The notes under the pieces are model-generated. The model worked only from the letters and a program-made list of their open reading frames with translations, searched no databases and was not told where the DNA came from. DNA of 64,000 nucleotides from Sphingomonas insulae (GTDB taxonomy: Bacteria; Pseudomonadota; Alphaproteobacteria; Sphingomonadales; Sphingomonadaceae): NCBI RefSeq assembly GCF_010450875.1, contig NZ_CP048422.1, positions 1,891,001 through 1,955,000 on the forward strand. The letters run 5' to 3'. Position 1 is the first letter of the stretch; the number at the start of each line of letters is the position of its first letter. This document shows, piece by piece, positions 36,098 through 44,717 of the stretch. Both the position numbers and the translations under genes were made by a program.

Positions 36098-37321
36098 TCA
36101 AGGCCAGCTCCTACTAACTGTGATGCCATGCTCTGTAACAAATAAATCTTCCTTAGACGGCTCTGATTTTTTTAGCTTGCTCGATGAAACAGCTTTCGAA
36201 AGAGCAACCTGAAATGATTCAAGGGCCTCACGGAGTTTCTCATCCAAAGAAAAGTCGACGGGATCTCGCATGCCAAGGCGGAACAATAATGACTCCGCTG
36301 TCATTGAGGATATGTCGGGCCCCTCCAATGAATCGTCAATCCATTGAGAAATCTCGAAATCGCTTGTCGCAGCCCTTCCTGATCTATCAAATTTTTTTTG
36401 CCTAGATTCTCGAGATTTTCTTTTTGCCGCTTCCAATTCTTTGTCGGTAAGGGTGTTGAGGCCGCGTTGCCCGATTGCAGTGTAGAGCGCAGTGACCAAT
36501 TTGCGCGTTTTCGCGTCCGCCTCTTCCCATATTAATGACGCATCCCGGGCGTAGGCTTTTCTAAGTCGCTTCTTTCTTTTGTTGGCCACCGTTGAAACCC
36601 AAAACCCGCTCGCTATCGATGCACCTAAAATAGCGATCGCTATGAACGGATATGTGATTGTTCTGAGCAATTGCGGCAATAATCCGCCGGACCAAGCCAC
36701 TGAAGCCGCGCTGGGCGAGGGTTTGGTCATATCTGTCCGACCGACCCCGATTTCACGTAGGCCCTCGACTTTTCCAAGGCTTTGGAAAGATAACTGGCCA
36801 TTCACTGGCCTCACAATCAAAAGATCAAATTGCAAATAATCAGCAGGATCAATGATTAAGCCGGGTGGCAACCTAAACGCCTCGCCCGAACGAACAGGTA
36901 TGCCCAACTTGCGGAGATGCTCGGATGTTGCGCCGCGCTCATATAGCCGAACAACTTCCCCACCCCGAACAGTAAACCCTAAGGGGTCTTGAGGTGTCGT
37001 GTTCCGAGAATTTATTCCGATTTCGCCATCATTTCTAAGCCTTAATCTTACCGCAACAAGGTCTCGTTTTGACTGTGTTAAATCCTGCGAATTGAGCTGC
37101 ACCGAAAGGCCTGGGACAGGTTGGCGAACGGCGAAAACCGGGATTTGGCTTACCACATCCAATTTTAATGACATTCTTTTCCCAAACGCGATCTCTGAGA
37201 CCGGTGGGAGGCCAATGATAAACCCAACTATGCCTAATAGTACACCAAGCGCAGAAGCGCCTTGGAACCAGGGGTTGCGAAGCAGTTGCCCTAACTGCGT
37301 GTTCTCATCTCTATCGTCCAT
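36098..37321 (-). CDS. Two-TM membrane protein of unknown function at the phage cargo position
   Basis: A 407-residue protein not recognised as any family. One transmembrane helix lies near residues 22-42 (ASALGVLLGIVGFIIGLPPV), then a roughly 180-residue domain, a second helix (FIAIAILGASIASGFW, about residues 230-248), a basic stretch KRKKRLRKAY, and a long charged cytoplasmic tail. The topology suggests an extracytoplasmic middle domain with a cytoplasmic effector or regulatory tail. Base composition is visibly richer in A/T than the neighbours. It lies between umuC and portal gene Q, where P2 carries tin and old, in the same orientation as those. ATG 37321 is preferred over 37378, which only adds a non-conserved leader. 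Confidence 0.75.
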   Translation of the reverse strand: MDDRDENTQLGQLLRNPWFQGASALGVLLGIVGFIIGLPPVSEIAFGKRMSLKLDVVSQIPVFAVRQPVPGLSVQLNSQDLTQSKRDLVAVRLRLRNDGEIGINSRNTTPQDPLGFTVRGGEVVRLYERGATSEHLRKLGIPVRSGEAFRLPPGLIIDPADYLQFDLLIVRPVNGQLSFQSLGKVEGLREIGVGRTDMTKPSPSAASVAWSGGLLPQLLRTITYPFIAIAILGASIASGFWVSTVANKRKKRLRKAYARDASLIWEEADAKTRKLVTALYTAIGQRGLNTLTDKELEAAKRKSRESRQKKFDRSGRAATSDFEISQWIDDSLEGPDISSMTAESLLFRLGMRDPVDFSLDEKLREALESFQVALSKAVSSSKLKKSEPSKEDLFVTEHGITVSRSWP

Positions 37322-37398
37322 CACTGCGTGATAAACATCAAGATACGCGCTTAGCGCAAGTTCAAAACGGCAAGTCACACAAAGCGTTATCTGCTTGT

Positions 37399-37418
37399 GG
37401 CGGAGGTGGCGCGAAACC
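37399..37418. other. Candidate cos site
   Basis: GGCGGAGGTGGCGCGAAACC lies just beyond the end of gene Q, the position of cos in P2-like phages, and resembles the P2-group cohesive-end pattern (GGCG-rich left part followed by a GAAA-containing right part). This is an inference from position and partial resemblance. Confidence 0.35.
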
Positions 37419-37454
37419 TACCGACCGTTGAATATTCCTGCAAATGGAAACGTT

Positions 37455-38501
37455 TTACGGCGCACGATTGCGCGGCGCGAACGCCACCGCCGGCGCGCCA
37501 ACCTGGTCGTTCACCTCAAGCAGCCGCGACTGAATCGGCTCGATCTCCAGCTCGAAGAACATATCGACCGCCTCGCTGGGCTTGCCGAACGTCGACCCCT
37601 GCGCCGGCACGATGCCGAGCAACACCGGCGGCATGCGGTGCGCGGCCAGCATATCGTCGCGCGTGACGTTCTTGATGCCGAGGAATTCGTCGTTGGCGCC
37701 GATCTGGGCGATCGGGAGGATCTTGATCCCGCCATCCTTGCCGCCGGGCTGGTGAACGAACAGGTTGCGGAAATTGCCCGGCCCCTTCGACCGCTTCAAC
37801 GCCTCACGGATCGCCTCGACGTCGCCATCGGAGAAGTCGCCCGTGGCATGCAGGATGAATCCGGCGTGGCTGCCGTTGAGGTAATATTTCCTACGGAACA
37901 GCGTCGCCGCCTCGTTAAGCAGCGCCGATTGCAGCGCCGACAGATATTCGGGGACGCCGTAGATCTCCTGGTTGATATCCGGCTGCATCACCTGCAGCAC
38001 ACTCCCCGGCCGGAATTCGCTCTCCGCGCCGCCCGCCTCCAGATAAAAATGAGTGCCCGGCACGACGCCGACGCGCGTGAACTTCGCTGGCGTCTGTTCG
38101 AGCCGCAGCAGGTTGCCCAGCACGGCCCGGCGCTGTTCGAGGAAGCCAAAGCCGAAGATCAGGTAATCCTGCACCAGCTTTTCGAATTCGGTCCGCGACA
38201 GCCAGGGCGACGGCACGAACGACTTCACCAGCAGGTTGCGCTTCAGGATGATCGCCGAGCTGTGGTGCGGGCTGGCGCGAAACGATCGCGCCAGCCCTTC
38301 GACGCTGATCGGCGGCTCATACCATCGCCCGTTGTGCCAGCATTGCAGCAGATCCAGCACCTCGCGCCGGCTGTTCACCGGCTCCGGATCGCCGAAGGTG
38401 AACGCCTGGACCGCCGTCGACGTCCTGCCCCCGTCAATCGCGCCGGCCGCAGCGCGCGCCGCCTCGCTGCGCGCCATGCGCCGAAGGCTTGCCTTGCTCA
38501 T
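37455..38501 (-). CDS. P2-type phage portal protein (gpQ)
   Basis: A 348-residue portal that forms the DNA entry ring at one capsid vertex. P2/PBSX-type features include WYEPPISVEGLARSFRASPHHSSAI, LIFGFGFLEQRR, QPDINQEIYGVPEYLSALQSALLNEAATLFRRKYY and HRMPPVLLGIVPAQGSTFG. It is transcribed leftward after the terminase gene with a one-base gap between them, as in P2. Confidence 0.93.
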   Translation of the reverse strand: MSKASLRRMARSEAARAAAGAIDGGRTSTAVQAFTFGDPEPVNSRREVLDLLQCWHNGRWYEPPISVEGLARSFRASPHHSSAIILKRNLLVKSFVPSPWLSRTEFEKLVQDYLIFGFGFLEQRRAVLGNLLRLEQTPAKFTRVGVVPGTHFYLEAGGAESEFRPGSVLQVMQPDINQEIYGVPEYLSALQSALLNEAATLFRRKYYLNGSHAGFILHATGDFSDGDVEAIREALKRSKGPGNFRNLFVHQPGGKDGGIKILPIAQIGANDEFLGIKNVTRDDMLAAHRMPPVLLGIVPAQGSTFGKPSEAVDMFFELEIEPIQSRLLEVNDQVGAPAVAFAPRNRAP

Positions 38502-38502
38502 G

Positions 38503-40308
38503 TCACAGGATCTCCATCGTGCTCTTCTGGGCTTCCTTGCCGTCGAGCGGTTCGTTCATCAGGACGTGCATGATCGACCAGGCGAGATCGGCGTGGCCGT
38601 CCTCACCGCCGCGGCCGGCTTTGAACGTCACGTTGCGGCCTGACGTGGTCAGCGTCTTCTTGATCGACACGAAGCTGCTGACGACGTCGGTACAGATGCT
38701 GTCGAAGGCCAGGCGACCGCGGCTGATGACGTGCTGCGCCTTCATGATCATGGCCGCCTTCACCTCGAGCGAATATTCGATCCGGGTGACGCCGCGGATC
38801 CCGCTGTCGGGCTTGGCGAGTAGCTGGTAGACGCCGGCACCGACGCCGGTCGCATCGATGCCGAGGTACGTGCAATTGTACCGCGACAGCATGCCGCGGA
38901 TGAACGTCGCCTGCTGTTCGAAGTCGAGGCCGCGCAGCGGGTGACGTTCCAGCAATCGGAACGGACCGCCCTGCACCAAAGGCGGCGCAAAGATGCACAG
39001 CGACGCATTGTCGCCCGTCTCGCTGTTCTGCGGGTCGTATCCCGCCCACACCGGCCGGTCGCCATAGGGCCGGGCAGCGTCGGGATGAAAATCGGTCCAT
39101 TCCTCGATCGTGTCGACGCCGCATTTGACCAGGTCGTTGAAGCGGAACGCCGACAGGCTGTCGTCGACGAAGTCGCACAGGAACAGGTTGGCAAATTCGT
39201 CGGCCGCATATTCGTCGCGCAGCTCGTCGATATCGAACAGGTCGCAGCCGGCTTCCTCGGCGTCGAGAATGTTGACGATGTGGCGCCAGATCCGGTCCGG
39301 CCCCTGCGATCCGTCCTTCAGCGCGGCATGGCTGACGTCGATCTCGACGCGGTCTTCCTTCTTCCGGCGCCGGTTGCGCCGTTCGCCGGTCCAATACGGA
39401 TAGGCCGCGTGCGCGATCGTCGACGGTGTCGAAAAATAGGTCTTTCGCCACTTCTTGTGCGTCGCCATGCCGCTGGCGACTTTGTTCAACTCTTCGAAGC
39501 TGTGGACCCAGAAGAATTCGTCGAAGTAGAAATTGCCGTGCCGGCCCTGCGCGGTGCGGAAATTGGTGCCGAGGAAGTGCAGCTCGGCCGCAGCTTCCTC
39601 CGCCGGGCGCAACTCGCTCGTGATGAGCATCGGGTCGCCGGTCAGCGCGACGCCGACCAGCTTGGCGAAGCTGACGATGTAGGAGCGGAATTGGTGGGCC
39701 TGCGCCTTTGAGGCTGACAGGAAGATCTGATTGCGCCCGGTCTCGATGGCGTCGATCAGCGCTTCGAACGCGAAATAGTATGTCGCGCCGATCTGACGCG
39801 ACTTCAGGATCATCCGCGTGCGGAACGATAGCGCGGCAAACCACGCCTCCTGGTAGCCGTAGAGCTGGTCGAGGAAGATCGCCTTCAGCTCGGCGGCCTG
39901 GTCGGCGGTGAAGTGGTTCTTCTTCGCGCGGGGCTTCTTCTCGCCCGCGTTGCGGTTGGCGACCTTGTCGTTCAGGTCGCCGGAATGCCCGCCCGGCGCC
40001 TCATAGCGCCGCACCTTGGCCAAGCTCTCCACCTGCCGGCGCAGCGCATCGAGTTCGGTGTAATCGGCGCCGGTCTTCGACTCTTTGCAGATCAGCACCA
40101 TCAGGCGCGTCTCAAGACAGTCCTCCAGCTTCCGGATCGACGGCGCATCGTCCCACCGATCGCGCCGCGCCCAGCTCTTCACCGTGTCGTATTTCAGATC
40201 CAGTTCGCCGGCGATCTGCCCAAGCGACCAGCCGCGCCAGTATAGCGAGCGCGCGGGCCTGCGGCGTTCCTCGGGCGGGAGAGTTAAGGGATCGGCGAGG
40301 ATCGACAT
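38503..40308 (-). CDS. Terminase large subunit, P2 gpP type
   Basis: A 601-residue packaging ATPase/nuclease. An N-terminal HTH-like segment (SLGQIAGELDLKYDTVKSWARRDRW) precedes the ATPase region (AALSFRTRMILKSRQIGATYYFAFEA as an atypical Walker A, FYFDEFFWVHSFEELN as Walker B) and a C-terminal RNase H-like nuclease (WAGYDPQNSETGD, LGIDATGVGAGVY, HADLAWSIMH). ATG 40308 starts the family pattern MSILADPLTLPPEERR. It heads the leftward P-Q operon, with a palindromic control site about 59 bases upstream. Confidence 0.94.
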   Translation of the reverse strand: MSILADPLTLPPEERRRPARSLYWRGWSLGQIAGELDLKYDTVKSWARRDRWDDAPSIRKLEDCLETRLMVLICKESKTGADYTELDALRRQVESLAKVRRYEAPGGHSGDLNDKVANRNAGEKKPRAKKNHFTADQAAELKAIFLDQLYGYQEAWFAALSFRTRMILKSRQIGATYYFAFEALIDAIETGRNQIFLSASKAQAHQFRSYIVSFAKLVGVALTGDPMLITSELRPAEEAAAELHFLGTNFRTAQGRHGNFYFDEFFWVHSFEELNKVASGMATHKKWRKTYFSTPSTIAHAAYPYWTGERRNRRRKKEDRVEIDVSHAALKDGSQGPDRIWRHIVNILDAEEAGCDLFDIDELRDEYAADEFANLFLCDFVDDSLSAFRFNDLVKCGVDTIEEWTDFHPDAARPYGDRPVWAGYDPQNSETGDNASLCIFAPPLVQGGPFRLLERHPLRGLDFEQQATFIRGMLSRYNCTYLGIDATGVGAGVYQLLAKPDSGIRGVTRIEYSLEVKAAMIMKAQHVISRGRLAFDSICTDVVSSFVSIKKTLTTSGRNVTFKAGRGGEDGHADLAWSIMHVLMNEPLDGKEAQKSTMEIL

Positions 40309-40354
40309 GGCGCGCCGACCTTGCCGTGCGCGCCCAGCCGCCGCCCCCCGCTGC

Positions 40355-40379
40355 ACTTGTAGAACGCAATTCTACAAGT
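40355..40379. promoter_or_regulatory. Late-operon palindrome, copy 1 (divergent P/O control region)
   Basis: ACTTGTAGAA and TTCTACAAGT form a perfect 10-bp inverted repeat around spacer CGCAA. It lies between the divergent starts of the terminase and scaffold genes. The core TGT-N13-ACA is close to the TGT-N12-ACA of P2 Ogr late-activator sites. Placement between divergent genes rules out a simple terminator. Confidence 0.75.
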
Positions 40380-40477
40380 CCCCGCCATTGAGCGCCGGGC
40401 GCAATTCAGTCCCTGATCCGGCCTGCAAAGACGGGCGCCCGGCGCGCCGCAGACGAGAGATCGAGGGACCAGCCGCC

Positions 40478-41278
40478 ATGGGCACCAAGAGCAAGATTTT
40501 CCGCGCCTTCGTCGAGGGTGAGACGATCAGCGACGGTCGCAATGTGACCGCCGAAATGATCGACGACATCGTCGAAACCTTCAACGTCGAAACGTACGCC
40601 CCCCAGTGCAATCTGGAACACATCAGCGGCTACAGCCCCGAACCGCCGTTCAACAACCATGGCACCGTTATCGCCGTCGAGGCGCGGACCGACGATATCG
40701 TGATCGCCGGCAAGACGGAAAAGCGCCGGGCCTTGTACGCCCAGGTCGACGCCAGCGATGCGATGGTCGAGCTGTCCAAGCGCGAGCAGAAACCGTTCCC
40801 GTCGGTCGAGCTTTCGGCGAATTACGCCGGAACCGGCAAATATGGTCTGATCGGCCTCGCGTTCACCGACACGCCGGCGTCGATTGCGACGCAGCGCCTC
40901 AACTTCTTGCGCGTCAACAACCTGACCCTGTTCACCTCCAGCGAACGCGCGGCGCTGGCGTTCGAGGCCGAACAGGAAAAGGTCGACAGCATCGTCGATC
41001 GCCTGTTTTCCGCCGTCGCGGCGAAGTTCGGCAAGACGGAACAGCCCGCCGCGCCCACCCCGGCCAACGATAATTTCGATTTCGCCGCCTTCACCGCCGA
41101 CATGAAGACGGCGGTGACCGGTGTCGTCACCGCAGCGGTGCAGCCGATCGCCGAGGCGCAGGCGGCGCTGACCACCGAGCTGGCCGGTTTGAAGACGCAG
41201 CTCGCCGGCACCGAACAGCCGCGCTTCAGCCGCCAGCCGTCGACGGGCGGCGCGGACGATCAACTGACCGACTGCTGA
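40478..41278 (+). CDS. Capsid scaffolding protein / protease (gpO)
   Basis: A 266-residue P2 gpO homologue: N-terminal protease part (SKIFRAFVEGETISDGRNVTAEMIDDIVETFN, CNLEHISGYSPEPPF, KPFPSVELSANYAGTGKYGLIGLAFTDTPAS) and a C-terminal helical scaffold (about residues 185-260). gpO guides capsid assembly and cleaves capsid proteins. ATG 40478 is the family start; the open frame upstream of it is shadow. First gene of the rightward head operon. Confidence 0.93.
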   Translation: MGTKSKIFRAFVEGETISDGRNVTAEMIDDIVETFNVETYAPQCNLEHISGYSPEPPFNNHGTVIAVEARTDDIVIAGKTEKRRALYAQVDASDAMVELSKREQKPFPSVELSANYAGTGKYGLIGLAFTDTPASIATQRLNFLRVNNLTLFTSSERAALAFEAEQEKVDSIVDRLFSAVAAKFGKTEQPAAPTPANDNFDFAAFTADMKTAVTGVVTAAVQPIAEAQAALTTELAGLKTQLAGTEQPRFSRQPSTGGADDQLTDC

Positions 41279-41323
41279 TCCGCAGACCCTTCGCCCCGAA
41301 CGCCCGCCACAGGAACCGCCCCG

Positions 41324-42424
41324 ATGCTCAACGCCACCCGTGCAAAGTATGACGCCTACACCCAGCAGATCGGCAAGCTGAACAACGTCGCGGATCCGTC
41401 GCGCTCGTTCGAGGTGCTGCCCGCCGTCGCCCAGACCCTGCGCGCCAAGCTGAAGGCGTCGAGCGACTTCCTGTCGCGGATCAACATCATCCCCGTAGTG
41501 GCGCAGGAAGGCGACAAGGTCGGCGTCGGCGTGAAGGGCACGATCGCCAGCCGCACCGACACGCGTACGAAGAGCCGCGAGCCACGCTACCCCGGCGATC
41601 TCGACGCGACGCGCTATCGTTGCGAAAAGACCGACTTCGACACGCTCATTCGCTACGAGACGCTCGACGCTTGGGCGCACCAGCCCAATTTCCAGCCCCT
41701 TCTCCGCGATGCGATCATCACCGCCAAGGCGCTGGACATCATCACCATCGGCTTCAATGGCACCCACGTCGCCAAGGACACCGATCCTGACACCTACCCG
41801 CTGCTCCAGGACGTCAACAAGGGCTGGCTCCAGCACATCCGCGAGGACGCGCCCGAGCGTCACGCCGCTGGCGGCGACCTGAAGGAAGAGACGCGGAACG
41901 CGGCCGGCGTCGTCACCGCGCCCGGCAAAATCTACGTCGGTCCGGGTGAAGTCGTGGCCGCCGACAAGTCGAACCTCGCCACCGCGAAGGTCGATTTCGT
42001 CAACATCGACGCGGTCGTGTTCGCCGGCATTGAGCTGCTGCATGAAAATTATCGCGAGGACACCGACCTGGTCGTCATCGTCGGCCGCGAGCTGGTCAAC
42101 GACAAGTACTTCGCGATCGTCAACGCCTCGGGCGACAAGGCGACCGAACAGCTTGCGCGCGACGTGCTGCTGTCCGACAAGAAGCTGGGTGGCCTGACGG
42201 CCATCCGCGTGCCGAAGTTCCCGAAGAACGCCATCCTCATCACGACCTTCGCCAACCTGTCGGTCTATGAACAGATCGGCAGCGAACGCCGCAAGATCGA
42301 GGACAACGCCAGCCGCGACCAGATCGAAAACTACGAGTCGGTCAACCATGCCTATGTCGTCGAAGACATGGGCAAGGCTGCGCTAATCGAAAACATCGTC
42401 ATGGGCAGCAAGCCGGCGGCCTGA
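41324..42424 (+). CDS. Major capsid protein, P2 gpN
   Basis: A 366-residue HK97-fold major capsid protein of the P2 family: FEVLPAVAQTLRAKLKASSDFLSRINIIPV, the TRTKSREPRYPGDLDATRYRC strand, ALDIITIGFNGTHVAKDTDP and ENYESVNHAYVVEDMGKAALIENI. The N-terminus of the P2 homologue is trimmed by gpO. Length fits the family. Confidence 0.95.
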   Translation: MLNATRAKYDAYTQQIGKLNNVADPSRSFEVLPAVAQTLRAKLKASSDFLSRINIIPVVAQEGDKVGVGVKGTIASRTDTRTKSREPRYPGDLDATRYRCEKTDFDTLIRYETLDAWAHQPNFQPLLRDAIITAKALDIITIGFNGTHVAKDTDPDTYPLLQDVNKGWLQHIREDAPERHAAGGDLKEETRNAAGVVTAPGKIYVGPGEVVAADKSNLATAKVDFVNIDAVVFAGIELLHENYREDTDLVVIVGRELVNDKYFAIVNASGDKATEQLARDVLLSDKKLGGLTAIRVPKFPKNAILITTFANLSVYEQIGSERRKIEDNASRDQIENYESVNHAYVVEDMGKAALIENIVMGSKPAA

Positions 42425-42477
42425 CGGTCGCCGCCTGACGCCCCACCGCCGTTCCCGCCCCCACCAGGACACGCCGA

Positions 42478-43326
42478 ATGAGCTTCGCTCGCCGCCAGGA
42501 GCAAATCCTTGCCATGAAAGCGGCGTCCGCTCCTGCGTCCGGGGGCGGGCACACCCGCACCGCCGCGGCCCATCGCCCGGCCGCGGCGCCTGCGCCGCCC
42601 CAGCCCGCCGGCAACACCCCCGCCGCCCGCGCCGCGGCGACGATCGCAATGCGGCTGCGTCACGACATCCAGCGCCTGCGCCAGATCAAGTCGAAAGAGC
42701 GCAAGATCGCCGCGAAGCGCGTCATGCTACCCGAATACGACGCCTGGTGCGACGGTCTGCTCGACGCCGGCCGACATGCGCCGGGTTCCGCGTTGGAGCC
42801 GACCGGCGCCGACGATGTGCTGCCGACCCTGATGGTCTGGAATATCGACGTCGGGAATTACGAGCGTGCCCTCGCGCTGGCGGCCTTCGTCATCCGGTTC
42901 TCGATCCCGATGCCGAAGCGCTATGAACGCGATGCCCCGACGCTGGCCCTTGAGCTGATCGCCGAGGCGGCGTTGAATGCCCAGACCAAGGGGGACGCGT
43001 TTCCCCTCCATATTCTCGAAGCGGTCGAGGCGCTGACCGGCGGCATCGACATGCACGATCAGCCCCGCGCCAAGCTGCTGAAGGCGATCGGCGCCGAGCT
43101 GATCCGTGCCGCCGGCATGTCGACCGGCGACGCCATCGTGCCGACGATCGATCGCGCTGCAGCGGCCCTGACCAGGGCGCAGGATCTGCACGACCGCGTC
43201 GGCGTCAAGACGATGCTTCGCGGCCTCGATCGCGCCCGCGCTGCGGCGATCAAAGGCATCGACCAGACCCATTCCTCCGTTCCTGAAACCGGGAACACAG
43301 ACACGACACCGAACGACACCGATTGA
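42478..43326 (+). CDS. Terminase small subunit / endonuclease (gpM)
   Basis: A 282-residue P2 gpM homologue. A Pro/Ala/Arg-rich N-terminal 50 residues precede the conserved core MVWNIDVGNYERALALAAFVIRFSIPMPKRYERD and AEAALNAQTKGDAFPLHILEAVEALT. It should recognise the packaging site together with gpP. The C-terminal 20 residues are Thr/Asn/Asp-rich. Confidence 0.92.
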   Translation: MSFARRQEQILAMKAASAPASGGGHTRTAAAHRPAAAPAPPQPAGNTPAARAAATIAMRLRHDIQRLRQIKSKERKIAAKRVMLPEYDAWCDGLLDAGRHAPGSALEPTGADDVLPTLMVWNIDVGNYERALALAAFVIRFSIPMPKRYERDAPTLALELIAEAALNAQTKGDAFPLHILEAVEALTGGIDMHDQPRAKLLKAIGAELIRAAGMSTGDAIVPTIDRAAAALTRAQDLHDRVGVKTMLRGLDRARAAAIKGIDQTHSSVPETGNTDTTPNDTD

Positions 43327-43332
43327 CCAGCT

Positions 43333-43353
43333 CGCCCCCGGCGCTCGGGGGCG
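43333..43353 (+). terminator. Hairpin after the terminase small-subunit gene
   Basis: CGCCCCCG and CGGGGGCG form a perfect 8-bp stem with loop GCGCT seven bases after the gpM stop. No T-tract follows, so it may be an attenuator or processing site inside the head operon. Confidence 0.4.
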
Positions 43354-43436
43354 GATCGCGCGAGGCGGGAGACCTTCGGGTCGCAGGGCCGCCGTTCGAC
43401 CCGGTCCTCACCCCCGTGAATTTCGAAGGCCACCCC

Positions 43437-43658
43437 ATGATCGCCACCGTCCTCCCCATCGTCGGCTTCATCGCATGCGTCGCCGCCCTCGGCGTCGGCA
43501 TCGCCGGCACGATGCTTGGGTCGATCGTGGCGATCGTGTCGCAGCCGACCGATCGCATCCTCGGCTGCCATCCCGTTGCGGCCGGCGCGACGGCCGCATT
43601 GCTGGGGCTGCTCATCTTCCTGACGGCGGCCGTGCTGCTCGGCCAGGCGATCGTATGA
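43437..43658 (+). CDS. Small two-TM phage membrane protein
   Basis: A 73-residue protein with two hydrophobic segments (MIATVLPIVGFIACVAALGVGIAG and AGATAALLGLLIFLTAAVLLGQA) separated by a short polar loop, so possibly a holin-like or antiholin protein although it lies between head genes M and L rather than in the lysis cassette. ATG 43437 is chosen; a longer frame adds proline-rich sequence. It overlaps gpL by four bases (ATGA). Confidence 0.65.
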   Translation: MIATVLPIVGFIACVAALGVGIAGTMLGSIVAIVSQPTDRILGCHPVAAGATAALLGLLIFLTAAVLLGQAIV

Positions 43659-44137
43659 GCGACTTCATCGCGACCGTACTGTCGGATCCCGCGGATCCTG
43701 CACCGGCACTGCCGCCGATCGCCAACGACGGCTTTTTTCCGGACATCGATCCCGTCATGTGGCGCGAGCAGATGCGGATCCGCGACGGCGTGACGCCGGC
43801 GCGGATGCGCGAGGCGCTGATCGCCGCCATCATCACCGTCGGCCGCGATCTCGCCGGCTGGGCCGCCGCCCGCCGTGCCGAGGGCATCGCCTCCCTCGCA
43901 CTGGTGCCCGCCGACACGATCGACGGCGTCAGCGTCAAGCTGCTCGCCTATCGCCGCGCCGTGTTTACCGCCGCCAAGGCCGAGGTGGTCGAGCACTATC
44001 GCGATATCGACATCACCGGCGCCGGCCAGCGCAAGTCCGACGATCTCGACCCCAGCGTGACCGAGCTGCGCCGCGACTCGCTGCACGCGATCCGCGACGT
44101 CCTCGGCGTCACGCGCACTACGATCGACCTGATCTGA
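43655..44137 (+). CDS. Head completion protein gpL
   Basis: A 160-residue P2 gpL-type protein acting at the head-tail joining end. FFPDIDPVMWREQMRIRDGVTPARMREALIAAI, the Tyr-containing LLAYRRAVFTAAKAEVVEHYRDID and a C-terminal ELRRDSLHAIRDVLG fit the family. Starts within the stop of the preceding gene and shares its last base with the start of X. Confidence 0.9.
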   Translation: MSDFIATVLSDPADPAPALPPIANDGFFPDIDPVMWREQMRIRDGVTPARMREALIAAIITVGRDLAGWAAARRAEGIASLALVPADTIDGVSVKLLAYRRAVFTAAKAEVVEHYRDIDITGAGQRKSDDLDPSVTELRRDSLHAIRDVLGVTRTTIDLI

Positions 44138-44364
44138 TGGCCGCCCTCACCGACACGCTGCGCGCGCGCCAGGGCGATACGCTCGACGCCCTGATCTGGC
44201 GCGAACGCGGGCTCGGCCCTGCCGATCTGCCCACGGTCCTCGCCGCCAATCCCGGCCTCGCCGCTATTGGCCCGATCCTGCCCAAGGGCCAGGTCGTGAC
44301 CATCCCCGCCATCGCCACGCCGGCCGTCACCGTGCGCGCCGACGTCGTCAACCTGTGGGACTGA
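44137..44364 (+). CDS. Tail protein X (gpX, LysM-like)
   Basis: A 75-residue LysM-like tail protein: RARQGDTLDALIWRERGLGPADLPTVLAANPGLA and GQVVTIPAIATP are the family pattern. In P2 it is a small tail component near the baseplate. The start overlaps the gpL stop (TGATG). Confidence 0.92.
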   Translation: MAALTDTLRARQGDTLDALIWRERGLGPADLPTVLAANPGLAAIGPILPKGQVVTIPAIATPAVTVRADVVNLWD

Positions 44365-44369
44365 CCACC

Positions 44370-44717
44370 ATGCTGAAGCACCTTGCCCCGGTCTGGGACT
44401 GGATCGTCACCCTCGCGATCGGCCTGTCGCCGGCCGCCCTCGGCGCGCTCGTCGCGGTGTCCTACGAAAGGGGGCTGACCTGGGCGGACCGCTTCACCCA
44501 ATTCGCGGTCGGCGTCGTCGTCAGCTATTTCGCGACTCGCATCGTCGGCGTGCTGCTCGCCCCCGACCCCTTCGTCCTGCAGGGCATCAGCTTCTCGATC
44601 GGCATGGTCGCCTTCAAGTCGGCCCCGCGCTTCATCTCGGGCGCGGCCGACGCGCTGGGCACGCTCCCGGCGGACCTGATCTCGCGATTCCTCCCCAAGC
44701 GAAAGGATGGCAAATGA
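44370..44717 (+). CDS. Putative holin
   Basis: A 115-residue protein with three hydrophobic stretches (WDWIVTLAIGLSPAALGALVAV, FAVGVVVSYFATRIVGVLLA, QGISFSIGMVAF) and a basic C-terminus (SRFLPKRKDGK). Size, topology and its place directly before the endolysin make a holin likely; it is not assigned to a named holin family. ATG 44370 rather than an in-frame codon five triplets upstream. Confidence 0.75.
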   Translation: MLKHLAPVWDWIVTLAIGLSPAALGALVAVSYERGLTWADRFTQFAVGVVVSYFATRIVGVLLAPDPFVLQGISFSIGMVAFKSAPRFISGAADALGTLPADLISRFLPKRKDGK

